A stretch of DNA of 64,000 nt from Flavobacterium sp. NG2 (lineage in GTDB: Bacteria; Bacteroidota; Bacteroidia; Flavobacteriales; Flavobacteriaceae): contig NZ_CP139420.1 of the NCBI RefSeq assembly GCF_034119845.1, forward strand, positions 412,001 to 476,000. The letters run 5' to 3'. The position numbers were made by a program, and so were the translations under genes. Positions 49,128 through 58,486 of the stretch are shown here, piece after piece; position 1 is the stretch's first letter, and every line of letters starts with the position of its first letter. A model generated the notes under the pieces. The model worked only from the letters and a program-made list of their open reading frames with translations. It did not search any database and was not told where the DNA came from.

Positions 49128-52100
49128 ATGTACTTAATATTCGATACCGAAACTACTGGATTACCTAAAAACTGGAATGCACCTATCACGGATTCTGACA
49201 ACTGGCCTCGCTGTATCCAGATTGCTTGGCAGTTACACGATGAGATGGGAAAACTTATCGAGCATCAAGATTACTTAGTACAACCTGATGGATTTAACAT
49301 CCCGTATGATGCTGAACGTATTCACGGAATTTCGACCGAATTAGCCCAAGCCGATGGTATCTCGCTTGCGGAAGTACTAGAAAAATTCAATATTGCTTTA
49401 AGCAAATCCAAATTTATTGTGGGTCAAAATTTAGGTTTTGATATCAACATAATGGGAGCCGAATTCCACCGAATGGGCGTTGAAAGTCCGATGGCGACCA
49501 TGCCAGTTTTAGATACGTGTACCGAGGTTACTGCATCTTTATTACAATTACCCGGAGGTCGTGGAGGAAAATTCAAATTACCAACACTGACCGAATTACA
49601 TAGTTACTTATTTAACGTTCCTTTTGCTGAAGCGCATAATGCCACTGCCGATGTGGAAGCAACGACCCGTTGTTTCTTGGAGTTAATTCGTAGAGACGTT
49701 TTCACAAAAGAAGAACTCGATGTCCCTGCCGATTATTTCAAGAATTTCAAGGAAAATAATCCAAGAGAAATCCAACTTATTGGATTAAAACACATCAACC
49801 TCAAAGCGGCCTCGGATAAAATCCGTGAGCAACTGAGAGCTACAGAAACCCAAACAGTCTCCAAAGAAGATCTTTCAGACAACAAAGCCATTCTTATCGA
49901 TGTGCCTTTTGCCCATTTGCACAACCATACGCAGTTTTCGGTTTTGCAATCGACCATTGGGGTAAATGATATTGTGAAAGCTACTGCCAAATTCAAAATG
50001 CCGGCCGTTGCGATGACGGATACAGCCAATATGATGGGTGCTTTTCACTTTGTGAGTGCGGTCATGAATCACACCAAAGCGGCAGCAGCCAAAAATAAGG
50101 AGCTCATTGAAAACGGTGAAGAACCAACAGAAACCGAAATCAAACCTATTGTAGGTTGCGAATTTAATATTTGTGAAGACCACAAAGACAAAACCAAAAA
50201 AGACAATGGTTACCAAGTAGTACTCTTGGCAAAAAACAAAAAAGGGTATCATAATCTAGCCAAAATGGCATCCATCGCCAATGTAGATGGTTTTTATTAT
50301 GTACCAAGAATTGACAAAAAAATTGTCGAACAGTACAAGGAAGACGTCATGGTACTTTCTGGAAACTTATACGGTGAAATCCCGAGTAAGATTCTAAACA
50401 TTGGTGAAAACCAAGCCGAAGAAGCCTTGATATGGTGGAAAGAGCAATTTGGTCCTGATTTTTATCTGGAACTCATGCGTCACAACCAAGAAGATGAAAA
50501 TCGTGTTAACAAAACCCTTTTGGCTTTCGCCAAAAAACATGACGTTAAAATAATCGCGACTAACAATACCTATTATGTAAACAAACAAGACGCGAATGCG
50601 CACGACATTTTGCTCTGTGTAAAAGATGGTGAAAAGCAGGCTACTCCTATTGGTCGTGGTCGCGGTTACCGCTACGGTTTACCCAACCAAGAATACTATT
50701 ATAAGTCGGGTGAGGAAATGAAGCAGCTTTTTGCTGATTTACCCGAAGCGATTATCAACATTCAAGAAATCATTGACAAAGTTGAACCGTATTCATTATA
50801 TAGAGACGTTTTACTTCCTAAATATGATATTCCCGAAGAATTTGTTGTCGATGAAGATGAAGAAGACGGTGGTGTTCGTGGAGAAAACAAATACCTACGC
50901 CATTTGACAATGGAAGGGGCAAAAAGACGTTATGGCGAAATCACCGAATCGATTCAAGAACGTTTGGATTTTGAGCTACTGACTATTTCCAATTCCGGAT
51001 ATCCTGGATATTTCTTGATTGTACAGGATTTCATTGCCAAGGCAAGAGAAATGGATGTATCTGTAGGACCAGGAAGGGGTTCTGCAGCGGGATCGGCTGT
51101 CGCCTATTGTTTGGGAATTACTAATATTGACCCTATTAAGTACGATTTGCTTTTTGAGCGTTTCTTGAATCCTGACCGTGTGTCCATGCCCGATATTGAT
51201 ATCGACTTTGATGACGAGGGTCGTGGTCGCGTCATGGATTATGTAATCAATAAATACGGTGCCAATCAAGTGGCTCAGATTATCACTTACGGTAAAATGG
51301 CCACTAAATCTGCTATTCGTGATACGGCTCGTGTATTGGATTTACCACTTTTTGAAGCCGATAGAATTGCCAAGTTAATCCCTGCTATGATGCCGGGGAA
51401 ATGGAATCTAGCCCGTTTTCTTTCAGAACCAGAGGAAGAAGTTAAGAAAGCTTTAAAAGGAGCTGATGAATTTGAACTCGTAAAAGAATTAATTGGTATT
51501 GCCAACGAAGACAGCTTGGCCGGAGAAACTATTCAGCAAGCGAAGATCCTAGAAGGCTCGATGCGTAACACAGGGATTCACGCCTGCGGGGTGATTATCA
51601 CGCCGTCGGATATTACGAATTTTGTTCCCGTAACCACCGCCAAAGATTCGGATTTATATGTTACCCAGTTTGACAACTCCGTGGCTGAAAGTGCTGGATT
51701 GTTGAAGATGGACTTCTTGGGTCTGAAGACCCTTACTTTGATCAAAGACACCGTTAAACTAGTGAAATACCGTAACGGAATCACACTGGATCCCGACACC
51801 TTCCCTATTGACGATGTCAAAACATACGAATTATTCCAGCGTGGAGAAACGGTCGGGATTTTCCAATACGAGTCACCCGGAATGCAAAAATACATGAAGG
51901 AGTTGAAGCCTACCGTATTTGGGGATTTGATTGCGATGAATGCCTTGTACCGACCAGGTCCTTTGGAATATATTCCTTCTTTCGTTCGACGAAAAAATGG
52001 CGAAGAGGAAATCAAATACGATTTGGATGCCTGCGAGGAATACCTTGGTGAAACTTATGGAATTACCGTTTACCAAGAGCAGGTGATGCTTTTGTCTCAA

Positions 52101-53663
52101 TCTTTGGCAGGATTTACCAAAGGTGAGGCCGACGTCTTGCGTAAGGCGATGGGTAAGAAGCAAAAGGAAGTCCTTGACAAAATGAAGCCTAAGTTTGTGG
52201 AACAAGCTTCTGCCAAAGGACATGATGCTGTAGTTTTAGAAAAAATCTGGAAAGACTGGGAAGCCTTTGCGAGTTACGCCTTCAACAAGTCGCACTCCAC
52301 TTGTTATGCTTGGATTGCATACCAAACAGCCTATTTGAAAGCGCATTATCCAGCCGAATATATGGCAGCGGTACTTTCGAATAATATGAATGATATCAAA
52401 CAGGTATCTTTTTTCATGGAAGAATGTAAGCGTATGGGCTTACAAGTATTAGGTCCTGATGTAAATGAATCCTATTACAAATTTACCGTAAACGAAAATT
52501 ATGCCGTTCGTTTTGGAATGGGAGCTATCAAAGGAGTAGGTGCTGGAGCAGTAGCCACGATTGTAGAAAACCGAAAAGACGGCCCATACAAATCCATTTT
52601 CGACCTTGCCAAACGTATCGATTTGCGTGCTGCAAATAAAAAAGCATTTGAAAACCTTGCACTAGCAGGTGGTTTTGATTGTTTTAGTGATACGCACCGT
52701 GCACAATATTTCCATACCGAAGGGGATAATATCACCTTTTATGAAAAAGCCATTCGCTACGGTTCTAAATTTCAAGAAAACGAAAACTCCTCTCAAGTAA
52801 GTTTGTTTGGTGAAGCTAGTGATGTTCAAATCGCTGAGCCCGTGGTACCTCCTTGCGAAGATTGGAGTACAATGGAAAAATTAGCCAAGGAAAAAGAAGT
52901 CGTGGGGATTTACATCTCAGGGCATCCTTTGGACGACTATAAATTTGAGATGAAATATTTTTGTAATGCCAAATTAGAACACCTCAAAAACCTAGAGTAT
53001 TTTGTAGGTAAACCTTTAACAGTGGGCGGAATTGTCAATAATGTGCAACACAAAGTCGCTAAAAATGGAAAAGGTTGGGGAATTTTCACCCTAGAAGGTT
53101 ATGACGAAAGTTATGAGTTTAAAATCTTTGGTGAAGATTATTTAAAATTCCGTCATTTCTTTCTCCAAAACAACTTTGTGTATATCAAATTGATGGTAAA
53201 AGAGGGTTGGGTAAACCAAGAAACAGGTAAAAAAGCAGATCCCCGAATTGTATTTACTGAGGTAAAGCAATTACAAGATGTATTGGCGAGTTTTTCTAAA
53301 AAATTAACATTGATACTTAATATTACTGATCTAAAGACGGAGTTTATTCATCATTTAAATAGGGTGTTTCAAGATAATAAAGGAGATCATCAGGTCACCT
53401 TTGAAATCATGGAATTGGAGAAAATCAAAAGAATGGTTGAAGTTGCGCCTGTCACCATTGATGCTGATGAAGATTTCATTGAAGAAATGGACGATGACGA
53501 CAACAGCGACATTAGCATTGCCAAAACACCTGAAGTTACCGAAGTAGAAGAAATTAGTGTGGTTACTAAATTAAGCATGCCAAGCCGAAGATTGAAAATC
53601 AATATCTCTCATGAATTATTAATCGAATTGGAAAAAATGCAGATTAATTTCAAATTGAATTAA
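49128..53663 (+). CDS. dnaE: DNA polymerase III alpha subunit with N-terminal exonuclease domain
   Basis: The 1511-residue replicative polymerase begins with a DEDDh 3'-5' exonuclease (about 1-195: FDTETTGLP, VGQNLGFDINIM, EAHNATADVEAT), then the PHP domain (HLHNHTQFSVLQS, about 262-274), the palm with PDIDIDFDD, fingers, and a C-terminal OB fold (LTVGGIVNNVQHKVAKNGKG). Classical DnaE has about 1160 residues and no exonuclease; the fusion of the proofreading domain is a feature of Bacteroidota DnaE. The C-terminal end is acidic. It stands alone, divergent from leuC. Confidence 0.95.
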   Translation: MYLIFDTETTGLPKNWNAPITDSDNWPRCIQIAWQLHDEMGKLIEHQDYLVQPDGFNIPYDAERIHGISTELAQADGISLAEVLEKFNIALSKSKFIVGQNLGFDINIMGAEFHRMGVESPMATMPVLDTCTEVTASLLQLPGGRGGKFKLPTLTELHSYLFNVPFAEAHNATADVEATTRCFLELIRRDVFTKEELDVPADYFKNFKENNPREIQLIGLKHINLKAASDKIREQLRATETQTVSKEDLSDNKAILIDVPFAHLHNHTQFSVLQSTIGVNDIVKATAKFKMPAVAMTDTANMMGAFHFVSAVMNHTKAAAAKNKELIENGEEPTETEIKPIVGCEFNICEDHKDKTKKDNGYQVVLLAKNKKGYHNLAKMASIANVDGFYYVPRIDKKIVEQYKEDVMVLSGNLYGEIPSKILNIGENQAEEALIWWKEQFGPDFYLELMRHNQEDENRVNKTLLAFAKKHDVKIIATNNTYYVNKQDANAHDILLCVKDGEKQATPIGRGRGYRYGLPNQEYYYKSGEEMKQLFADLPEAIINIQEIIDKVEPYSLYRDVLLPKYDIPEEFVVDEDEEDGGVRGENKYLRHLTMEGAKRRYGEITESIQERLDFELLTISNSGYPGYFLIVQDFIAKAREMDVSVGPGRGSAAGSAVAYCLGITNIDPIKYDLLFERFLNPDRVSMPDIDIDFDDEGRGRVMDYVINKYGANQVAQIITYGKMATKSAIRDTARVLDLPLFEADRIAKLIPAMMPGKWNLARFLSEPEEEVKKALKGADEFELVKELIGIANEDSLAGETIQQAKILEGSMRNTGIHACGVIITPSDITNFVPVTTAKDSDLYVTQFDNSVAESAGLLKMDFLGLKTLTLIKDTVKLVKYRNGITLDPDTFPIDDVKTYELFQRGETVGIFQYESPGMQKYMKELKPTVFGDLIAMNALYRPGPLEYIPSFVRRKNGEEEIKYDLDACEEYLGETYGITVYQEQVMLLSQSLAGFTKGEADVLRKAMGKKQKEVLDKMKPKFVEQASAKGHDAVVLEKIWKDWEAFASYAFNKSHSTCYAWIAYQTAYLKAHYPAEYMAAVLSNNMNDIKQVSFFMEECKRMGLQVLGPDVNESYYKFTVNENYAVRFGMGAIKGVGAGAVATIVENRKDGPYKSIFDLAKRIDLRAANKKAFENLALAGGFDCFSDTHRAQYFHTEGDNITFYEKAIRYGSKFQENENSSQVSLFGEASDVQIAEPVVPPCEDWSTMEKLAKEKEVVGIYISGHPLDDYKFEMKYFCNAKLEHLKNLEYFVGKPLTVGGIVNNVQHKVAKNGKGWGIFTLEGYDESYEFKIFGEDYLKFRHFFLQNNFVYIKLMVKEGWVNQETGKKADPRIVFTEVKQLQDVLASFSKKLTLILNITDLKTEFIHHLNRVFQDNKGDHQVTFEIMELEKIKRMVEVAPVTIDADEDFIEEMDDDDNSDISIAKTPEVTEVEEISVVTKLSMPSRRLKINISHELLIELEKMQINFKLN

Positions 53664-53689
53664 GTTTTTTTTTACCGCAAAGACGCAAA

Positions 53690-54055
53690 GGCGCTAGGAA
53701 TTTAAACACAAAGGGCACTAAGGAATCACTAAGAACACTAAGATTTGATACTGTTGCGTGTTTTACCGCTAAGTCGCCAAGGCGCACAAAGCTTTTCGTA
53801 GAGTTAAACACAAAGGGCACTAAGGAATCACTAAGAACACTAAGATTTGATACTGATGCGTGTTTTACCGCTAAGTCGCCAAGGCACAAAGCTTTTCATA
53901 GAGTTAAACACAAAGGGCACTAAGGAATCACTAAGAACACTAAGATTTTTTTAACCGCTAAAGCACAAAGAAGCAAAGAAAGAGAAGAGATTTACAAATT
54001 TCATTAATTTCTAAAATCTGTGTTCCAAGAAAAATCCGTACCCATCAGTTTAATC
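53690..54055. repeat. Three tandem units of about 100 bp plus fragments
   Basis: Units begin near 53701, 53804 and 53904 with TTAAACACAAAGGGCACTAAGG, continue TCACTAAGAACACTAAGATTT and TTTTACCGCTAAGTCGCCAAGG, and differ at few positions. The last one turns into TTAACCGCTAAAGCACAAAG and CTGTGTTCCAAG words. It is the largest block of the CTAAG/CAAAG repeat family here. Confidence 0.85.
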
Positions 54056-54078
54056 CGTAACATCCGTGGGCCATTAAC

Positions 54079-56031
54079 CTAAAACTTCCATATTCCATAA
54101 AACTGGAAGTAATTGAAATCTTCCTTGAAGTTCATCACATAGCGCGCCCCTAAACTCGGACCGATTCTGGCAGCTCCTAGAGTTAAATCAAACAATACTC
54201 CTGTTTTAAGATTGGTAAACGAATTATTATTTACCACCGATTCTTCTTTGGTGCCAATAAGAAAAGTCCCCTTCTCCGATTCATACAATTCGGTTTTGGA
54301 ATTCTCTTCTTGCTTTTCGGAGGCGTTGACATTGGCTTGAATTCCGGCTCCAATGCCTATAAAATTATTGATATTATAACGAATAAGCACTGGGATTTCG
54401 TTGTTAAAATTGGTATTACTTGTTGTTTTCGTGGTACGTTGAAATTGACGAACACCATTTGAATTCTGAACAATCTCTTCGGTTACACTAGTGGAGGAAT
54501 CGTAGTTATGTAAACTGTTCACCAACTCGGCTTGCCAATAAAAGCGATACGATTTGAATGGAGAAACAGTAGCTCCAAGGAAATAACTTTTAGAATTCTC
54601 CAAACTTGGGTAATAATTATACCCTGATTTTACCCCAATAGAAATTCCGGGAAGAAATCTTGTCGTCGCGTAATTAGTGATAATAGGTTCATTTTTATCA
54701 AAAATAATCGCAGTTCTACTTTTTGTACTGACTTTGTGGAAATCCTTGTTGAACTTCATCGAGTATTTGACAAAACCTTTGGTGCTATCTTTTTCTTTTA
54801 CATTTTTTTGTTCGCTTCCAGGTAAATAGATGTTCTTGAAAGTGAAGAAAATCTGTTTTTGCTTGATGATGGTGTCGAGACAACTCGTTGTAGGCACTTC
54901 GTCCTTTGGACAGATGGGACATTTGGGATACATATCCTCTACCTTGAATGTCTTTTTATCAAACATATCAGGAATATCAGTCTCTAATCGAATCATTCTA
55001 GCTGGACCTTCGCCGTTATTTTGGAAACGGGTTTTGAAATTCACGCGTTTAAAACGAACCAAACGGTAATTCATAAAACTACCGTTTGAACCCATTTTGT
55101 TAGGGTCGTGCGAGGTTACAATTTCCATTTCGAGGTTTTTTACTTTGTGATTTTTATAACTTCTATTTGGGACATAAATACCACGCATGGTAACGGTGGC
55201 ACTGGTATCCTTAATCATTTCGGGCGTGGTTTTGAAAGTGTAAAAAACGTTGTGGGTATCATTAGGATTTGTATCGTCAAATTCTAAGATAGAAACGTTA
55301 CGGTATTCTTTTTTGGCTTCCGCCAAAGTGAATTCTAAATCCTCTTCATTGGTAGTGTTCTCGTATTTTTTTATGGGTTTGTAGGCTTCGGCTGAAGCTA
55401 AATAAGAGTGTGTATCATTTAGTTCATTTGCTACGGCATACGCATTTTCTTTGACTTCTCTTTCGCCTGCGTGTGTGCGGAAATCAACCAACTCGAAGTT
55501 GTTGTTTTTAAATTGTTTTTCGTTGTAGAAAAGATAGAGTTTCCCATTAGTAACATAATTCTCTAGGTTTTGATAACTCAGAATCACGACCATTTCTTGT
55601 TCAGGAATGGGATCGCAGTTTTTTTGAAGAGTAAAACCGTTTTGATCAGCTATGGAAGCGATGTTGTTATTGACTGGAGTAGTAATATCATTGACCACGA
55701 CTTTTTTAGGTCGGGTGGCGGGTGGTTTTCCGTTGTCGTAATTGTTGGTTACCGCTAAGCGGGCGTTGTATGTCCCTTTGTTTTTATAGGTATGTTTGGG
55801 TTCGGCTTCTTTGCTGTAGGTACCATCACCCATTTCCCATAAATAGGAATAGGAAGGTTTTGGTGCGCCCGCAATGGGAATCAAAGGCGGTGTTTCGGGT
55901 TTGAAATTAACTTGATTTCCGTTTTGAATATAGCCAATAATAGCCCGACGGACAACCGTATCTTTGACTTTGGTTTGTGCCAAAACTGTTATGGATGAAA
56001 GTCCTATAATAAAGAGCAAAAGTTGTTTCAT
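54079..56031 (-). CDS. PKD-domain outer-membrane-associated protein
   Basis: The 650-residue protein has a signal peptide (MKQLLLFIIGLSSITVLAQ), a PKD domain with SYLWEMGDGTYSKEAEPKHTY (about 60-110), a middle part of unclear fold with KCPICPKDEVPTTSC (a cysteine cluster near 367-382), and a C-terminal beta-barrel-like region (about 470-650) ending in aromatic FYGIWKF. The last part has alternating strands typical of outer-membrane proteins. No T9SS sorting domain is seen. Role unknown, perhaps surface-related. Confidence 0.75.
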   Translation of the reverse strand: MKQLLLFIIGLSSITVLAQTKVKDTVVRRAIIGYIQNGNQVNFKPETPPLIPIAGAPKPSYSYLWEMGDGTYSKEAEPKHTYKNKGTYNARLAVTNNYDNGKPPATRPKKVVVNDITTPVNNNIASIADQNGFTLQKNCDPIPEQEMVVILSYQNLENYVTNGKLYLFYNEKQFKNNNFELVDFRTHAGEREVKENAYAVANELNDTHSYLASAEAYKPIKKYENTTNEEDLEFTLAEAKKEYRNVSILEFDDTNPNDTHNVFYTFKTTPEMIKDTSATVTMRGIYVPNRSYKNHKVKNLEMEIVTSHDPNKMGSNGSFMNYRLVRFKRVNFKTRFQNNGEGPARMIRLETDIPDMFDKKTFKVEDMYPKCPICPKDEVPTTSCLDTIIKQKQIFFTFKNIYLPGSEQKNVKEKDSTKGFVKYSMKFNKDFHKVSTKSRTAIIFDKNEPIITNYATTRFLPGISIGVKSGYNYYPSLENSKSYFLGATVSPFKSYRFYWQAELVNSLHNYDSSTSVTEEIVQNSNGVRQFQRTTKTTSNTNFNNEIPVLIRYNINNFIGIGAGIQANVNASEKQEENSKTELYESEKGTFLIGTKEESVVNNNSFTNLKTGVLFDLTLGAARIGPSLGARYVMNFKEDFNYFQFYGIWKF

Positions 56032-56049
56032 GACCTAAGACGTTTTTAG

Positions 56050-56143
56050 CCCTGATGGAAGCGGCATCCTTGTGGCGGCGGGCATTTATGCCGACACAAG
56101 ATAGAGCGGACAGCAGGATTAGCTCCTGAAAACCATCAAAGTA
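56050..56143 (+). repeat. Dispersed TAGCCCTGAT repeat, diverged copy
   Basis: TTAGCCCTGATGGAAGCGGC, then CCTTGTGGCGGCGGGC with GCCGACACAAG, then AGCGGACAGCAGG and TTAGCTCCTGAA follow the layout of the repeats at 13739 and 42731. The IS110 site reads ATCAGGGCTA here, so one base of the guide would not match. Confidence 0.7.
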
Positions 56144-56221
56144 CCTATTGTTATTTTTTTTAAAAGTAAAAAAAAGCGGTGAGCAAATCACCACTTTTTC
56201 TTAAAAATCGATTATCTGTAT

Positions 56222-57196
56222 TTATTGTATCGCATTGATAGCGGCTACTAATTGTGCTTCGGTACCTACAGTGGTTTCGCCCATTGTGAAGGTATAAACA
56301 TCATTTGCCTGAACGGTTACGGCTTTAATAGCATATCTCCATTGTCCGTTGTCCTCAGTGGCAAAAATCACGTGACAAGCTAAACCAATTGGGATTTGAC
56401 CGTAGTGTTCGCTAAACAAACCAGCGGCAGTGTAGGTATCTAGCTTAGCTAAAGCATTGGTTCCTTCGCCATCATAAGATAAGTAAATCGCACTATTTGT
56501 GTTGTCATAACCAGCTGGTGCAGCGGCAAGAATGGTTGTTCTAGGTCTAGGGTCGCTGTAGAATTTATCCACATTTGTCCATCCGAAGTTTCCAAATGAC
56601 ACATAGTAATTGTTTTGCCCTGCTTCTACCCCACCTTTTCCACCGTTTGCGCCTGCAGTGTCACGAGCATCAGCCCAAGCTAGGTTTCCTTTTTCGTCAA
56701 TGATTCCGTTCCATAGTGTCATGGCATTGTCTACACCGTCTGTCAAGGCAGCTGGAACATTCAAATTAATATTACAAGTAGGTACTAAATTTACACCACC
56801 TTGAGTAGCGTTGATAAAGAACTCACCACCTGAGATTAGCAAGGCACGGTCACCGTTTGGCATGATTCCCATGGTAGGTTTGTTTGTTACTAACATGGTT
56901 CCTTTGTCAAAAAGCTCGACAAATTCGATGTCTATCGCTCCAGTTACTGGGAGTCCGTTTTTGATCAAACAGTTTCCATTTAGTGTAATGGTTACTCCTT
57001 TGGCAGAGGTAAGTGTGATAACTCCTGCTCCTGCGGTTGCTGTAAATTTTTGTGTTTGCGCTTCTAAAGCAGCTTCTCTAACGGCAGCAAATTGTGCTGG
57101 TGTTGCAGCTGGTGCTGGGTGGTCATTGTTATCACAACTAATGAATGAAAAAGCAGCTAAGAATAAAAGTCCGATGTTTTTAAGATTTGTCTTCAT
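56222..57196 (-). CDS. Lipoprotein of unknown function
   Basis: The 324-residue protein has a lipoprotein signal (AAFSFISC, Cys21) and an acidic linker with proline and alanine. The remainder has beta-rich wording (VITLTSAKGVTITLNGNCL, ISGGEFFINATQGG, NLNVPAAL) and a later WTNVDKFYSDPRP segment, but no domain is recognised. It has three regularly spaced AAGGGTAACAA-N13-TTGATAT motifs upstream, with an ECF sigma gene on the far side of them, which suggests that the sigma factor controls it. Confidence 0.7.
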   Translation of the reverse strand: MKTNLKNIGLLFLAAFSFISCDNNDHPAPAATPAQFAAVREAALEAQTQKFTATAGAGVITLTSAKGVTITLNGNCLIKNGLPVTGAIDIEFVELFDKGTMLVTNKPTMGIMPNGDRALLISGGEFFINATQGGVNLVPTCNINLNVPAALTDGVDNAMTLWNGIIDEKGNLAWADARDTAGANGGKGGVEAGQNNYYVSFGNFGWTNVDKFYSDPRPRTTILAAAPAGYDNTNSAIYLSYDGEGTNALAKLDTYTAAGLFSEHYGQIPIGLACHVIFATEDNGQWRYAIKAVTVQANDVYTFTMGETTVGTEAQLVAAINAIQ

Positions 57197-57240
57197 GGTT
57201 TCTAATTTTTAAAATTATTATTTGATTCTTTTTTAGTTAT

Positions 57241-57594
57241 ATCAATTCGGGTTTGATATTGTTACCCTTTAATTTGAATTATTTTTAAAATTTTATTTTT
57301 TGTTGTTTTTAAATAGATACTTTGTTGTTTCAAATTGTTACCCCTTATTTTTATTTTTTTTTAATTATTTTTAAAAATGTTTTAAAGAGCGTTTATAGTA
57401 TCATATCAACTTGCTTTTCTATTTGTTACCCTTGAATCTGAATTATTTTTAAAATTTTATTTTATCGTGTAATAATCTTCCAAAGTGTATAAGAGAAAAA
57501 GCGTCTTATTTTTTTAAAATATCTTTTCATCTTTCCGCATTTTAAATGAACGTTTATAGGGTTATATCAATTGGAGTTTTAAATTGTTACCCTT
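57241..57594 (-). promoter_or_regulatory. Tandem GGGTAACAA-N13-TTGATAT motifs, candidate ECF promoters
   Basis: On the minus strand GGGTAACAA and TTGATAT occur with exactly 13 bp between them at 57269-57241, 57431-57403 and 57592-57564, a period of about 161 bp. A fourth GGGTAACAA (57335-57343) lacks a good second box. The unit nearest the gene lies about 45 bp before the lipoprotein ATG. The pattern looks like a repeated two-part promoter. Confidence 0.55.
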
Positions 57595-57649
57595 ACATCT
57601 GAAGAATTTTAAAATTATTTTGAAATCATCTCTAGTGCATTGATAGCAG

Positions 57650-57800
57650 CAATTGTTAAAACCTAGATTACACATTGGCATTCAGACGATAAAGAATAAG
57701 CGGATTTACACGGATTTTTTCATGGCTATTAAGTATAAAATCTCTGTAAATCTGCATGCCAATTTTCACGCAGATTTACACAGATTTCTGCAGATACTAG
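57650..57800. repeat. CGGATTTACACGGATT-type words
   Basis: Related words GCGGATTTACACGGATTTTT, AAATCTGCATGCC, CGCAGATTTACACAGATTTC and TCTGCAGAT fill part of the gap between the motif array and the ECF gene. They resemble words at 3730-3850 and 54040-54060. No gene is seen. Confidence 0.45.
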
Positions 57801-57900
57801 TCTGAAAAAGAGTCAACTTGGTTTTAAAAGCGAATATTCTGACCCATCCTTGAATTTTTATAAAATTCTTTTTTTTACATTAGCAGTTAAAATATTTTTT

Positions 57901-58479
57901 ATGGCTCAAGCAATAACTCATCCTGACCAAATGTATATTGAAGGACTGGCCCAAAACAATTCGGCTATCATTCAATCTATTTACAAAAAGTTTGTCCCTA
58001 AGGTGATTCATTATATAAAGAACAACTCAGGAGATGAAGATCAGGCACAGGATGTAGTGCAGGAAGTATTGATTGTGTTGTTTGACCAGGCTAAAGCCAA
58101 AAAACTCCATTTGACCTGTCCGTTTGACGCCTACTTTTTTCTATTATGCAAAAGAAAATGGCTGAACGAATTAAAAAAAACTTCAAATAAAGGGGTAACA
58201 TTAGACGATAATTTCACATCTAATAGAGAAGCCACTGATGAACTGGCTGCCGAAACCGAATTGTTTGAGTCTCAACAACAACTTTTTGACGCGATGTTTC
58301 AAAAGCTTGGCGAAAAATGCCAAGAAGTATTGAAGTTAAGTTTTGCTCTCAAATCAATGGAAGAAGTAGCCCAAAAACTCAATGTTACTTATGGTTATGT
58401 TCGCAAGAAAAAATCATTATGCACGGGACAATTGACACAATGGATTCAAGAATCAAGTCATTTTACAACATTAAAATAA
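57901..58479 (+). CDS. ECF-type RNA polymerase sigma factor
   Basis: From the ATG at 57901 the protein has 192 residues. Region 2 (about 20-90) shows DEDQAQDVVQEVLIVLFDQA and FLLCKRKWLNELKK; region 4 (about 130-185) shows KLGEKCQEVLKLSFALKSMEEVAQKLNVTYGYVRKKKSLC, a helix-turn-helix for the -35 element. A TTG 51 bp upstream could start a longer form with a hydrophobic N-terminus but is not convincing. It is followed after 7 bp by a membrane TPR protein that probably acts as anti-sigma factor. Confidence 0.87.
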   Translation: MAQAITHPDQMYIEGLAQNNSAIIQSIYKKFVPKVIHYIKNNSGDEDQAQDVVQEVLIVLFDQAKAKKLHLTCPFDAYFFLLCKRKWLNELKKTSNKGVTLDDNFTSNREATDELAAETELFESQQQLFDAMFQKLGEKCQEVLKLSFALKSMEEVAQKLNVTYGYVRKKKSLCTGQLTQWIQESSHFTTLK

Positions 58480-58486
58480 TAGAGCC

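Noticed and set aside
51578..52223. Minus-strand reading frames inside dnaE
   Set aside because: They are opposite the polymerase palm coding region, which is conserved and continuous; no start signals.
57850..57900. TTG start with a hydrophobic N-terminus for the ECF sigma factor
   Set aside because: A hydrophobic leader would be odd for a sigma factor, and the ATG at 57901 gives a protein of normal family length.
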